Source of the DNA: Trogon surrucura | Taxonomy: Eukaryota > Chordata > Aves > Trogoniformes > Trogonidae | Length of the DNA stretch: 64,000 bases | Reading direction: 5' to 3' | Assembly (NCBI GenBank): GCA_020746105.1 | Contig: CM036617.1 | Location: 17,420,037 to 17,484,036 of the forward strand | Part shown: positions 26,285 to 40,060 of the stretch, one piece after another | Position numbering within the stretch: position 1 is the stretch's first letter | How the letters are laid out: each line of letters opens with the position of its first letter | The notes under the pieces: model-generated | Seen by the model: the letters and a program-made list of their open reading frames with translations, nothing else | Told to the model about the DNA's origin: nothing | The model's database searches: none | Translations under genes and position numbers: made by a program

Positions 26285-29200
26285 CCAGCCAAGGCACAGG
26301 CTGAAAGACTAGCTTCCTTTCATCCATACTGTTAACCTTACTGCTCACTACCTGGCTTGATTTGGGGCATTGAGAGTGCCTGTAAAAACACAAATTATTT
26401 ATTTATACTAAGATATTAATAAATGCATCTTTTCTTAATAACCCATGTAATTGACCCACTAGACCTGTAAAATGAATAATCTAGCACAGAAGGAAATTTC
26501 TTTGTTTCTAAAATTAATTACTATATGTTATAATGTTATATCTTACTTCTGACTCCCTGCAAAATTGGAAGCTATTATCAATTTATAGTTAGCTGGTTGG
26601 TTACACTTTCAATGAAATATGAGACAATGACTGTTTTCACAAATTCTGTACTCATATGATAATACCTGTTTCAGTAGAATTTAACACTGTTAAACATCAC
26701 TCAAAAAAATACAAAAGTAAGTTTCTGCTCTGCCAATTGATGGAGTCAACAGGAAGGACACAGACACCAACAAATGTAAGCTTATTTTACTATCTATTTC
26801 AAGGTGTTACAAAAAGAAAGTAATGCATTTAATTAAAACAATAAGCTTATTACACTCTAATTTCAAGCAGCAAAGAAAATAAGCAAGGTAATGCACCTAA
26901 TCATTGTTACATAAGGTTAGCAATAATGATTAAGAAAGATATGTCATCAGTTGCTCTAATACTTTACAATCATCCAGACCTGCAGTCACTGGGGAGTCCC
27001 ACTTGCAGTGAGCATTTGGAGAACCCATCCCAGCAACTGGGAAGTCCTACACAGTGTCCACTTACAGGTGAGGTCTTCAAAGTCTCTGCGAGAGGGTCCA
27101 GCTTTTATGCAGTTGAATAAACATATTTCAAAACTCCAAGAGCAGAAACATCTTGTGTCACCCTCCTTGTTGGATTCCACTCAAAGCCTGGTCAGGAGGT
27201 AAACAGGGAAGTTTCTTTGACTATTTTGGCTTCTGTTTAATTTCTTCCAAAAGGGCTTTATCTATTTTAGCTTTCCAGATGTCTAGTTTTTCAGCCTTAC
27301 AACTTGCATCTAAACAAAAAATAAGCGGGTGATCATTACACTGTAGGCAAAGAATCTGCTGTCCATCACGCTATGGATGCTACAGCATTCTGCAGACTGC
27401 CATTACACAATAAGCATTACAACAAAGCTTTTTATATATTGTCATCAATACGTATATATTCATACTACAATAGATCAATGATATATTACATGTACAGTTA
27501 ATGCCACATGCATGAAATATATTATGGGGTTGTGAGGTTTGTCTAGGGGTCAACTTTTGTTCAGGGCCTACTGGTCAGGCCTCGGTATTTCAGCTTCAGC
27601 TGTTACTGAGTTTCGATATTCAGGGAGCAACAGTTATCTGGACTCATCCAAATGTGGGTGTTTTTTAATGAATAAGAATAAATTAATTGACTCAAAGCCA
27701 AAATACGACAACAGTTGGGATATCTTTTGTTGAGGATGTTTTGTTGAAATAATACATGAAGCATTGACATATGTTTTTGATACACAGAATAAGAATTTAG
27801 AAGTTAGAAATCTTTGCACTAGTTTCCCACGTTCCTGACGAAAATTCACCTCTCCAGTAATCTCCAAAAAGATAAGTGATATCATTACACTAAAGGTCAC
27901 ATTCATTAATACAGGAAGGAGGATAGTGCAGAAGAACAATTCATCTGCAGTGTTCCACCTTTGGCTGTGTGTAGCGAGCTGTCATAATGTTTAATGATCA
28001 CATCTTTTACCAATTGTCAGACAACTGGGGTTCCTATCATAAATTAACTATCAGCCATGTTCAGGATGGGTTCTATGCAAAACACTGCTTTCACTCTTAA
28101 GGTGTGATTAAGAAGGTACAAATCCTCTCAGTCTTATCAAAACATTGGAAGTTGTATACACACCATTTTTTTCCATACTTTTAAAATAATAAAACTGCAC
28201 CCATTCACATGAAACATAAAGGTGTGCCTTTTTAGATATATCACATCCCTAACCAATATACTTTATCCTGAATGAAATTTCTATTAACCAGGTTATAAAA
28301 TAATTGTTTCTGAAGCTCCTTCACTGAAAAAACATCACTTACAGAATGCAGCTCACCACGTGAATTTCTTTCACAGAGATTGTTTAAAATATTCTAGTAA
28401 CTAGTTGATACTTGTGGTACATGCATATTCAGCAGTGCTATAGAATTCTGTTTTGGCTCACTGATTGGATGACTGGAATTTTCATAAATAAAGGATGGGA
28501 AAATCAAAGAGCTCTGAAGATAGACACATAGAATGGCATTCACGAGATCACAAATATAGAAATCATCAGTACAGATATTTTCATGTTAGCTAGTTGTCAA
28601 GACTTTTTCACAGTGAGTGAAGTAAAATTGGCACTTTCAAAGCATGAGTCATCTCATCCTAAAATAGATGATTAAAATAGGTCAGGTGAATCATTGAATA
28701 TTGCTCTCTATTGACCTTGAAGAGAGCATGGGGTTACTAGCTAGAGTGTACACATATAAACTGTAGACATATGAAGCTGGTTGAGAGGGACACACACAAG
28801 ATATCTCTGGAAACATTTTTTGCAACCAGATTTACAAGCATGTATGAGAATAATAGACTAATATTTCCTCAGTGGGGGGAAAAAAATTATTGTTCACATC
28901 TTAATGGAAAATAAGTTATAAGACAGTACATGTGATTTAAAGGGCTGTATTATATCTGTATGTAAATTATTTAGATATAAAGGTATTCTACTTGCTTTAG
29001 AAGCTGTATACATGGAAATATTATCACAGTATTTCAGCACATTATATCTATATATGTTAACATCAAATGTCTTCATCGCTTCAAGACCTAAACATAGTAA
29101 ACGACTGATTCACTTCAGAAAAAGCAAGTCCAAGAATTTAAATATTTTAAATTTATCTTGAAAGATTCTGATTAGATGATAAATGGCTTTGCAGTAAGCT

Positions 29201-30222
29201 CCAAATGACCCAATGGATTTAAAATCTAAACTGTATACATATATCGAGATTTTTTCTGAGGAAAGTCATAACTGACCCTTTAAATTATAACTATAAAAAG
29301 CATACATAGAATGCCTTAATATCTTAAAGCATCCCCTTAATTTACTCGTATGCAGGCTCCCAGAAGGGCACTTTCTTGAAATCAAAATCCAAAAATCATT
29401 TATCCTGACATATCTGCCAGGCTTTATCTCCAAACCATCAGAATATTAACAGAAAGGGTAAAGGCAGCATTATGTGTCTGTGCTATGTGTTTTTTTTGTC
29501 TTATCTCTATATGACCTTAAAGTGAACTTGAAGTCTGGATTCAATACAAATTTGAGATTTTCCTGGTTTTGCTTCACCTTCCACTTACTCATTGTGATGT
29601 ACTACATTGTTAACAACATTTGCTACTCTGCTAGAAACGAAGGCTAAATTATCTCAAATCTATTCGATTTTAACAGATCTCCCCAGTTCAGATTTAAACG
29701 AGATTGTACTAAATCTGATGTTCCTAACCATGACAATCTGCTGCCTGTTTGTGAAGTCAAGGGGAGTTAAACCCACTTATTACCTTTGAAATTCATTCCT
29801 AACAGTCTAAAAAAGATTGAGGCAAGTGGTTTTATAAATTCTTCAGTGGCTCTTTCCTTCCATGAATTGTGAAACTATGGCAAATTCTCCAAGTTTTGTG
29901 AGTTTTTGTATACACTCAAAAGACAAACACTATAACTTTGTAAATGTTCAGGAAGAATACTTAATAGAAAATACACTTTCTAGGGTACAAAACTGATTAT
30001 AAATTTGGATAAAATTTGGCAAATAGCTGTGGGAGTAAAGGGAAGTGGAAATATTTGATCTATTTATCAAAGTTGTTGTTCTTGTAAGTAGTAGATCATT
30101 CTAGATCCAATCTAGCTATCTGTTTCTCTAACAGAGGTCAAAAAAGTCAAGCATAATAGCTAAAGCCAGTCCCGTATTGTAGCTTATGTCCTTGTCTCTC
30201 CCCTTCTCTTCGTATTGGCATT
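26285..30222. other. Unique AT-rich non-coding DNA
   Basis: No genes or clear repeats. A slightly GC-richer patch occurs at 27530-27650. Remaining frames are at most about 101 codons, with no family resemblance. Confidence 0.5.
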
Positions 30223-30284
30223 CACAGAATCACAGCATGGTAGGGGTTGGAAGGGGACTCTGGAGATCATCTTGTTCTCCTGTA
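30223..30284 (-). mobile_element. CR1 LINE 3' terminal scrap
   Basis: The plus strand shows the inverse CR1 terminus: 'cacagaatcacagcatgg', then 'taggggttggaaggggact' and 'ctggagatcatct'. Only about 60 bp remain before similarity stops. The orientation is minus because the octamer-type tail lies at the low-coordinate end. Confidence 0.8.
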
Positions 30285-31444
30285 CTGCAAAATGTACTTT
30301 TTAAAAGCACATTGCAAGGATCAGAGTCAGACCAATAAGAAAGTAACTTTTGTATTACTCTTTAAAATGTACCTGTAATGTATATAGTTGGATTTATACA
30401 CATTGCCCTAAGCTGAATTTCAATGTTACAATCCCAACAAAATTCAGTGTATTCGTATAAAGATCACTTTGACTATTTGATCAAAATACAACATCAATAT
30501 GTTGTTGCAAGAAACTTTAGCTTCTCTTTCCAGTTGTAATTTATAAATATTTCATCTTTAGTCCTAGAAATGTGTGTAAACATGGGCTTTATTAATTTTT
30601 CTCCTTAATCTACTGATTTCAGTACCATTATTTTACATCTTAGTTCAGCAAATATCAAAGCAGGTAGTCCCAAAAGCACATATCAAACATTTAAGTTCTG
30701 TTAAACCCAAGAATTATAAAGTAATGCAAAGCAAACTCAGTGAGAACTCCATCTGTGAGAATAGCTGAATGTGTAGTGGCACAGCTTTCTCGTTATAATA
30801 ACAAAAACAAGTAGGAAGGATTTGTTGGCAAAATTTAACTACGCAAATAAGATCTCTTTGTTGGATTTTTTTTTTTTTCCGGAAAATGCCAACTATCTTA
30901 AAAAATACAGGAAAATAAAAGCTGAATTATGTTCTGCATTAGTGATTATAAATGTTGTTTTATAATAAGTGTGACTGTCAACTGTTTTTCTCCAGAATAG
31001 GTATTGTTATTCCTGGTTAACTGGAGAGGAGATATTATCCAAATATTACTTTTCTCTGGGTTTTTTTTTGATTATTTGTTTCCTCATAAAACTATTTAAT
31101 GGAGTTTGGGACCTTATTTTTTCTTTAAAAGGAGAATATAACTAGGAGTACCATTCAGCATTTTTATTTACTCCTCCTTAGTTTTATAAAGAGAAGTAAA
31201 AATGTGGAGAATATGAGGGTGGAAACTGTTTACACCATATGCTTCAAAAAAGTTTACATATAATAGAAAGAAATTAAAACAGTTAGGTGTTTCTCCTTTT
31301 TTTTTCTCTCTACTTCCACTCTTTATTTTATTTTTCTGCTTTCCAACTCTTTCCAACAAGAAGGTCAAAACAACCAAATTTTTGTCTCATTCCATTTAAA
31401 TCTTAAAATTTTCTTTCCTTCTCTATCTTTAGAAATTGAGATAG

Positions 31445-31483
31445 GAAAAAAAAAACAAACAAAAAAAGAGGAAAAAAAAGAAA
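31445..31483. repeat. A-rich low-complexity tract
   Basis: Runs of A are interrupted by single C, G or AGG. No upstream gene-like sequence makes this look like a processed pseudogene tail. Confidence 0.7.
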
Positions 31484-33228
31484 TTGTGCCACAGGCAGTG
31501 CTAAATATCAAAAGGTAGTTCGTGTCAGTCACTATTTAATTTTCTCAAAAGATGCATTTCTCTTTAAGCTATCTCATAGAATTTGGTAATCTTGATCTGC
31601 ATATTGCAGAATATTATTGGTAGCTGTACTGTGTCAGTCAATAAATGAAAACAATTTCTTCACAAATTCTACTTCCCTTTAAAAATAATATTCATAAACA
31701 AGTATAAGCAACTAGCTGTGGCAGCCTGCACATGCAATCTGCATGTAGCAGAAGACAAATTGTCTGGAGAAGCTGAAAGTAAGCACTTTCTTCATTCCCC
31801 TAATGCAAATGTATATAGTATAAAAATCAAAAGGAGCATTTTCTCTTACCAATATTCACATTCCAATGAAACTGCAACTGAATATATGAATCTTTTTATC
31901 ATACTTTCAACTTTTAATGTACCAACAGGACTTAGGAGCTTCAGTGTGAAAGCTGTTCTTTCATTCAAGCTGCTATTTTTAAAGCATGCAAAGACCTCTG
32001 CTTCACCCTAGCTCCCTTTCTATATTAAAAGTATTTTGAAAACAACAAAAGTGATTGCGTCTTGTGCTCTGAAACAAGTTGGTGCTCTCAGGCTGCCATA
32101 ACATACTGTTGACACAATTTGAAATTTTGCATGGCTCAGGATCTTGTGCAACATTCCCCAGATGAACGATGCAGTCCCCTTGGCAAAAAGGCTGTACAAG
32201 TCCTTCTTGTTGTTTCCCTCATGTAAATGGAAACTATTGGTTTACGTGTGGGTTCTTAAGAAGATCTTATGTCAACTTTTACTAAAGCAATTATGCCAAG
32301 TAACCTGAGACTTTAAAAATCTTTGTAGGAAAGAAAAAAAAAAAAAAGAAAAAGCTAAAGCTAATGTGGAACTACATCACATCAATCAGCTTATGATTCT
32401 AAACGTGACAGCAAATTCTGGTACATTTACAGACACCATTTCCATGAGAATTCCTCTTCTAGGAGGAAACAACTACTGTCCAGTTGCTGTTACTTTTCCG
32501 CCATGTTCTGTCTTTGCCTCTGGACCTTACAACTCCTTTTGACATGATTGTATGTCGACTGCAACATCCCTTACACCTTAAATTATTTCCATATCATTTC
32601 CGTATCGTACTATTTAGTTTATTGGGTAATTACTTGCTTTCTTAGCTATCTATCTTTGCCTCTTGAGTAATGTCTGCAATGTAGTAAGAGATGAGACAGC
32701 ATCATGCTGGAATACCCTACATTATATTAGCTTACATGGGACAGAAACAGTAGGTGTAATGAAGTAGGTGTCATGAGGGGTGTACCTTAGTAATGAACTT
32801 CCAAAGTCCGGAAAGAAACCTGGACTGAGGTTACTAAACGGTGACTAATGCAGTTTGACCCGTCTTCATGGCTACTGTCATCCCTGCTGTTTATATGAAG
32901 GGCCAGGGTATGATTAACTGTGATTCTACTACATTTCCAAAGCAGTTTTAGTTTGATGGATTTCTAATAATTGACAATGTGTGCATGAAATACACTATGC
33001 ACCTACTTTGCTGTTTAACTGTCTAAAAGCACTTCTGACTTGATCTATTGTTTAACAGTATGAAAATATCTCAGGTACATGGTGTTATACAGATTTATTA
33101 GTCCATCATCTAAAATCTAACCTGCATTTACAGCATTTAGTTACCTTCAAAACTGAACCATTTTCTATTTTACTCCATTTAGTATTTTCTCTCTAGGTTC
33201 TTTTCCAGCTCCTCATAAAAATATATGA

Positions 33229-33250
33229 TTTTTTCTTTTTTTTTTTTTTT
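33229..33250. repeat. Poly-T tract
   Basis: A run of T with one C at 33235, leaving 15 uninterrupted T. No recognisable retrocopy adjoins it on the minus strand. Confidence 0.75.
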
Positions 33251-34569
33251 AATTTATACCCATTTGTCAATTATGATTTTCCTTAAATAATCCCTTTAAG
33301 CCACTTTTCTCATCCCACATATTTCTATACCTTTCTTAATAGGCTTGCACAACTTAGATCCAGACTACAATGCCAGGTTTCTCCCCCTTACAACAATCAC
33401 CTCAACCTCAGACTATTGTCATTGTGACTATGCACTTTGCAAGTAAAGTTGAGTAGAAAAGAGGGACACCCTTATGGTTTATTTTAAGGGAGACTGGAAG
33501 CAAAAATATTTTTTCAACCATGTTTACACTGCAATCATTCGACTTGTAATTGAAAATCAAGTACCGAACCTGGGCTTTTTCTTCGTAGACAAAAACTCAG
33601 TGCGTAAGTATAAATCCAGGAATATTTCAGCTGGATTTGTGTAGAAATGGGAAAACTTTGTCTGCGAAGAAATATTTGGTGAAAATTGTTTACCAATTGC
33701 TCCTTTATGATGTGTGCACTGATTTATGTAATGCTCCCGGTTCTTCCCTTAAAGTCCTATTAACTGTTCTTTCAATACGGTCTGTACATCCCAAACTTCT
33801 TCCTACCTAGCTAGAGCAATAATGGACAGTAAAAAACTTTCAGATAATGAGTAGACCACATGTTGATTTTAAATGCTCTGTCCACTTCAATTTTTAACTC
33901 CCTTTCAAGTCCCTTATCTTTTAATTATCTGTTCAGATGATAAGTGGTGTTAAGATAACATTTTTCTCAAGTACTTACCCATGAAGTGATGAGTTCACTT
34001 GCACTGCTTTATCAATTCCTCCCATTATTTGTAGGATTAAGTTAATGAAGTGGGGTTTTACACCATATTTTGGATGAGGTGAAATGTCTCAGTCTCAGAC
34101 ACCAAATTCATTGCTCAAGAAAGCAAGCCACAGCCTGAAAATTAACTTTGAAGACAGTCTAATTTGCGGCATTATGCTGTATCATGAATTCTGCATTTGA
34201 TTTGCACACTGCAGCTCAAGTTACTCCAGTTAGAAACTGCCATACTCATTGGTGCTTCCAATTGCTTCACCCATGGACTGAACCAGCTCCTTTAGGGGTT
34301 GTCTTTGCACGCTTATTTAAGAGCTTTCTCTTTCACAAGAGTTGATTATGCTCCTAAATAACAGTGGAGAGTTTAGCCCCTTTCTTTAGATTTTTACATC
34401 CCATAGTAAAACAGGGGCAAACCAAACATGGCATTTCAGTGCTTGCTCAGACCCTGTGCTCCAGAGACTCTCTTCTTTTGCAAGCAGTATTTTTGTTTTC
34501 ACTCTAATTGTGACAACTCCAAACCAAAATTACATTCACAGATTTCTGTACAGTAAATTTCATCTGAAT

Positions 34570-34740
34570 GTAAGAAAATAAATTTTACTGTGAGGGTGTT
34601 TGAATACCCAGATCAGACTCCCCCAAGAGCTTGTGGCATCTGTCCTAGGTGATATTCAAAGCACAGCTGGACATGGCCCTGAGAAACCTGGACTAGGTGA
34701 CCTCCAGAGTCGCCTTCTTACCTCAGCTATTCTATGATTG
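34570..34740 (+). mobile_element. CR1 LINE 3' end, old and diverged
   Basis: The fragment follows the CR1 terminal order: 'ttttactgtgagggtgtttg', a degraded 'agagcttgtggcatctgtcc' block, then 'gacatggccctgagaaacct', 'ggactaggtgacctccagag' and 'ctattctatgattg'. Substitutions are spread throughout and only one octamer unit is left. This suggests considerable age. The LTR-like block from about 34.79 kb begins some 50 bp downstream. Confidence 0.85.
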
Positions 34741-34789
34741 TGCAATATGCGAGCCTACTTTGCATAAGCTCATCACTTATGAACTTCTC

Positions 34790-35735
34790 AATTTATGACA
34801 GAATGTAATGTTACTTGAAAAAAGGCTCAAGGGTTTGAGGTTAAGGATAGGGAGGGTAATACTCTACCATTTAAGATGATGGGTAAAGAGCCAGAGTGAC
34901 TTGGGGAGAATAACATAGATTTAATTTACCACCAACATTTACAAAGTACAATAGTGGGAGGAATACATCAATAAATACAATCCAATCTTAAATACACTTT
35001 GCTCCCATGCCCCACCCCTCTCATCTTCCTGGCTATCTCTCCCCCAACAGTGCAAGGGGGGAAGGGGGTGGGGGATGCATCCGTCTGGCTACTATCCATT
35101 GTGCATGGCAGCTCCTCCTTGAGAAAGAGGGCTCCTCACTGTCTCTCCTTCCTGCCGCATGGTGTCTACCCCACAGGAGGCAATCCTCTTCCTCCTTGGG
35201 AGTCCATTTGGGCCACAGATCACTTCAGGTGCATCCCCTGCTGATTCTCCACCTCTCTCCCCTCTCACATGGGGCTCTGCATATACCCACACCACACATC
35301 CTGGATGTTCTTGCTGCCATCATTGCCCCCAACTGGCAGGCAATCACCTTCCTGCCATCTCAACCACCACAGGCTTCAGGGGAAGATGTTGCTCTGGCAG
35401 CCTTCTCCCTCTCCTTCTCCTCTGGGACTTTGCTTCCCCTATTTTTTCTCAGGGGATGTTTCTTTGTTCTCCTCTCATCTCTCCCTTCTGCAACAGAATC
35501 CCCCCGCTCGACATTAAAGACAGGGCAGCTCAAAATAAGATGAAGCTAAAAGAAATAGAAAGAACAATGGGATTGCCTCTTAAATATCTTGATGGTAGAG
35601 GTGTTGATTGGCCTGGGCCTGGCCAGAGGTAGGTCCAGCTCTTATCTGGGCATGGGGAAAGCTCTTGAAGTTTTGCATGAGTCAACCCCCGCTTCTACAA
35701 AATAAACCATCAGGCTCAAACCCATGACAAAGCCA
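34790..35735 (-). mobile_element. Old solo LTR, ERVL-type, relative of the 44.4-kb LTR
   Basis: Several blocks occur in the same order as in the well-preserved LTR at 44406-45541. They are: 'ggctcaagggtttgaggtta' with 'aggata'; a degraded 'gggtaaagagccagagtgac' followed by 'ttggggaga'; a long C/T-rich middle; 'tcttaaatatcttgatgg'; and 'cctggccagaggtaggtcc'. On the minus strand the 'TATTTAAG' TATA-like motif is at 35586-35579. Ends and target duplication are no longer identifiable, so limits are approximate. The C-rich middle creates 157- and 178-codon plus-strand frames (35007-35632) that are not genes. No internal retroviral sequence adjoins it. Confidence 0.6.
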
Positions 35736-38700
35736 TACCTAAAACTGTGCTTATATAACAACAACAACAAAAAGATTAAAAAAACCACCATTGCTCCATT
35801 AGTTATTCTCTTGTACAATTGTAAATTGTTAATTATAAATGTTTTTATAGAGATGAATTTGGATTTTAATTAGTGTAAGCAAAAAGTTGAAAGCTGGGGA
35901 GGACATAGAAGCTTTCCTGTGTGCACATCTCCACAGGGAACATAACTCCTGCTGGCTCTAAGGAATGCAGGTGAGGAAGATGATCTCAGCATTTTCTACC
36001 AGCATCTCTGTTATTCTACTCATCTTCTCGAGCAATATAAATGGTACACATTTATTATTCTGTGTGCATATGTCACTTGAACTATGTAATAGCAATAGGT
36101 AATAGTAAACTTAACTACTATGATCCTAACATTTTTTTTAAGAGTAAATTTATGTTTATAGAGACATGAACACAGCATGTGTGTCTGTGCATACCAGAGG
36201 GAAAAAATGCACATAGTTTTTTATACTATATTTTATACTTTGGGGTTTTTTACTGGAGGGAAAAAAACATAAGCCTTTTAAGGATCTGGTTCTTTTTATA
36301 GTGTGCTTTCTAAGTGAAGGTTTGAAATCTTACATGGGTTAGTTGCTGATTTGGATAGGACATCTTTCACATTTTCAGTGCATTAAACTATTTATCAAAA
36401 GGAATTCTTCAGGGTAAGGTAATACTTTACCATATGTTCAGCATATCATCTCTCACATACATGCCTTAAGTGCAATTTCAGTAGTCTTGTTGGATGATGA
36501 AAATTTCCAGACTATGCAGTATCAAATATTAAGTCTTTATGTTAAGCCATGTTGTTTGCTTATATTTTTGGAATAGATGGTTAGAAGAAATGAAAAGTGT
36601 CAAAACAGGAGTATTCAAGTAAAAGAAAAATGAATAATTTTGATATAATTTTTTAACAATAAAAATAATTAGTATCTTTCTAAGGTTCAACTATCTTGCT
36701 CCTAGAGTGATCCAAACACCATTGAAATCAGAGGCAGTTTTTCCATAAGCTGAGTTTTGCATAGAAATCTTATTGTGTCTTTCTACAGCATTTTGATCAC
36801 AAGAGGGATCTGAGCAGTCTGGAAGAAAAATGGAAGAAAGAATGGAACTAAAGATTTATCTTAGGAAACAGCCAAGATATCTTTGACAGGTAAGGTCCTG
36901 ATGTACCCTCAAAGATTTTGTCTTTAAGTAAGAAAGTAGATGATTTGCAATTAAAGAGACAAACATAATAATTTGTTATGTCACAAACTACGAGAAATAC
37001 ATGAAATACTTAATTCTGCAAACTGTATCTGCCAATTAAAGATAACAACAACATATTCTATTGCAGTAACATTTCATAGTAAGTTAAAATCAAAGCTGAA
37101 TAATTTCATGCAATTTCTTAGCTAACTGCCTTGTTAACTGTAGCAATTTTTTATTTTTTTTTTTTAACAGAGGAGCTAGTGTTTTGAAAGGAAGTCAAAC
37201 AAATTAGGACTGACTCTGGAGCATACAGAGAATAATGTTTAAAGAACAGCAGCAGTTTAGTATCCACCTGGACTAAGCAGCAATCATTGTACATTAGGTT
37301 AAACGTCAAGGTAATCTACAAAGTGGTATAAACTTCACCTTAGTTTCTGCGTTTAATGTTTTAAAGAGCAGTTCATTTGAAGTTTAATGACAGTGTATAT
37401 ATGCATATTTCATCACAGAGGGAATGCAAAACACAGACCTTCTAAAAGCCTTAGTTTTGACCCTGTGCAAAGTTGCTTTAGTACTCAGTGGAAATGCTGG
37501 CAATGTAATATGAACACCAAGAATAAGGTCAGCAACGGATCCCTACACCACCAAGGTTATACTGCCAAAGAAATTAAAAGCAATCCTTTCATGTATTTAG
37601 CACTTTCTAAAACTTTCCATTCCTCCAACTAACTTTGCATGACTTGACTCATCATCCACAGAGCCTACTCTTGAAGCAAGTATCATCCACTGACCTACAG
37701 GATGCATTTATTGATTCAAAGGCAGTTGCAATAATGATGTAAAATCATCAGTATGTGAACTCATGGTTGAGTGATTTTGTTTGTGGTGTTATTTTAGTTC
37801 CTTCCTCCAAAGCAAGGGAGTCTGACATCAAAGCAAATTTTTCAAATTGTTCCTGTTAAATACACAGGACTAGCCACAAGATATAGTATGGGTATTTAGC
37901 CACAGTACTGTCCATTGTGGATGAGTATATGTTTTTCTCTATGTCAACAAAATTTATTCCAGGAAAATATACTTTTGTGCTGAGAAATAAATTCTCCCTG
38001 TCTCACCTCCTGTTACGTACTCTCTCATTAAATCACTCCTCTGTAGTTCACCAATTCCCTCATTTACCTCTCATTGTGCTGATTGAAGAAAACACTTAAA
38101 ATGCTGGACTTCAACCTTAGCCCAGCTTCTACACTCACCAGTCAGCTCGGTAAATCAGTCAGCCCTGCCCTCATCTTCCAGCACCATCTCATTTTAGCTC
38201 TGTACAAAACAGTTATCCTTCAACTCACTCTACTTTGCCCTGCAGTATATGCAGAGAACTTACAGAAGTTCTTTTTACGTAATAAATCCAGATAATAAAC
38301 AAACAAATCATTCCATGGCATCAAATAGTTCTCACATTTTCTACCAAGGTAAGCAATCAACTTCCCAGTAGATTTTTTCCTCTAATTCTAGGGTATAACT
38401 GTCTTTGGATCCACAGTGCTTGATAAAGGCAGCAAACAGAACATTCCCAGTACAAATTTGCTTTATAGGCAATACCTAGCGTGGTTTTTACTCTTTGGAA
38501 CACATAAATGAATACCTACACACAGATTTAAGGTCTCCATTATAATCTGATCTAAGATAGGCATGTCCTGATTTTGGTCAGTCAGCTATAGACGCTGAAC
38601 AGAGGGAATAAGGAAGTTATCAGTCCGCATTTCATACTGTCTTAATACAATCTAAAATTTTTAAACTATTTGATCAGATCGATTCCTGTTATTATGACCA

Positions 38701-39107
38701 TTTTAAACCCTGCTCAGTGAAAGTATTTCTAAGAGAATTTCACTCTGCAATTATTTAATCATCCATAACACCACTTTACCAGGGACATTGAGGCACTATT
38801 TTTGAAATATATGATGATACTGGTCCTGCTCCAGGCAGGAAAATGCACAGTGGGAAAGGAAGGCTGAGAACTATGTGTTGTAGATGCCCCTCATATTCAC
38901 TGCCTGTCTCCTCATTCTATATACAAACATATTCATCCACCAGCGTTGCAGAAAAGCCTTTCTCAAAATGGAATATAGCAAGTGTGTTTTGGGGTTTTTT
39001 TAGTATGGTTGACTGGTGAGTAGAATGTATTAATGAGGAAGACGGCATGCAGTTTGAAATAGAGTAAAAGGTAGGAAGAAGCTGAGATTAACTTTAGAAA
39101 TCATTAT
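35736..39107. other. Unique AT-rich non-coding DNA
   Basis: No gene. A short (AAC)n run lies at 35757-35773. Around 36712-36755 the phrase 'gatccaaacaccattgaaat' followed by 'cagaggcag' and 'tttttccat' recalls an old repeat common in turtles and birds that carries a 'gatccaaagcccattgaagtc' motif; this is a weak match by eye. Confidence 0.45.
35757..35773. repeat. (AAC)n microsatellite
   Basis: About five AAC units in a row, just beyond the old LTR. Confidence 0.8.
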
Positions 39108-40060
39108 ATCATAGAACCATAGAATCATAGAATCATTAAGGTTTGAAAAGACCTTTAAGATCACCAAGTCCAACAACCAACCCAAGACTGCCATGATTAC
39201 TAAACCATGTCCCGACATGCTACACGTTTTTTTAATACCTCCAGGTATGTTGACCACCACTTTCCTGGGAAGCCTGTTCCAATGCTTCACCACTCTTTCA
39301 GTAAGGGAATTTTTCCTAGTTCTCCTAATAGCAAATTTAAACCTCCCCTGGTACAACTTGAGCCATTTCCTCTCATCCTATTGCTTGTTACTTGGGAGAA
39401 GAGAGTGATCTCTACCTTGCTACAAATTTCTTTCAGGTAGTTGTAGAGACCAATAAGGTCTCCCCTGAGCCTCCTCTTCCCCAGATTAAACAGTCCTAGT
39501 TCCCTGAGCTACTCCTCACAAAACTTGTTCTCCGGACCCTTCATCAGCTTTGTTGCCCTCCTCTGGCCCCCCTCCAGCTGTGCCCTCACCAGTGCCAAGT
39601 ACAGGGGCATGATCACTTCTCTATTCCTGCCGGTCACGGTATTTTTGATAGAGACCTTGATGCTGTTGGCCTTCTTGGCCACCTGGGCACACTGCTAACT
39701 TGTGTTCAGCCGGTTGTCAGACAGCACCTCCAGATCCTTTTCTGCCAGGCAACTCTCCAGTCATTCCTCCCCAAGTCTGCAGCGCTGCCTGGGTTTGTTG
39801 TGACCAAAGTGCAGGACCTGGCACTTGGCCTACTTGAATCTCATGCAATTGACCTCAACCCATTGATCCAGCCTGCCCAGATCCCTCTGCAGAGCTTCCC
39901 TATGCTCCAGCAGATCAGAACTCTTGCTCAGTTTGGTGTCATCCGCAGACTTAACGAGGGTGCACTCAATCCCCTTATCTAGACCATTGATAAAGATATT
40001 CAACAAGAATGGCCCCAAAACTGAGCCCTAGGGAACACCACTTATGACTGGTCACCAACA
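39108..40060 (-). mobile_element. CR1 LINE, ~950-bp 3' half, decayed
   Basis: On the minus strand this covers the end of the reverse transcriptase domain through the 3' tail. Near its 5' end (high coordinates) a frame at 39830-40018 reads '[14 protein letters not shown]' and 'SADDTKL'. This matches the conserved RT block with the catalytic FADD changed to SADD. Further on, 'NSLTERVVKHWNRLPRKVV' (39356-39260) is the conserved C-terminus. The tail at 39108-39140 has three ATAGAA-type units in plus-strand view. Stops and frameshifts separate these pieces, so the copy is inactive. The tail variant ('aaggtttgaaaagaccttta') differs from the copies at 44-51 kb, so it belongs to another subfamily of intermediate age. 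Confidence 0.93.

Larger units (their letters stand above)
30285..34569. other. Unique AT-rich non-coding DNA with homopolymer tracts
   Basis: No gene recognised. Low-complexity tracts include the A/C-rich run at 31445-31483, an A14 run at 32334-32347 and a T15 run at 33236-33250. No frame exceeds 100 codons. Confidence 0.5.

Noticed and set aside
35007-35632. Plus-strand frames of 178 and 157 codons
   Set aside because: They overlap in different frames inside the C-rich middle of an old LTR. They contain Ser/Pro/Leu low complexity and no domain.
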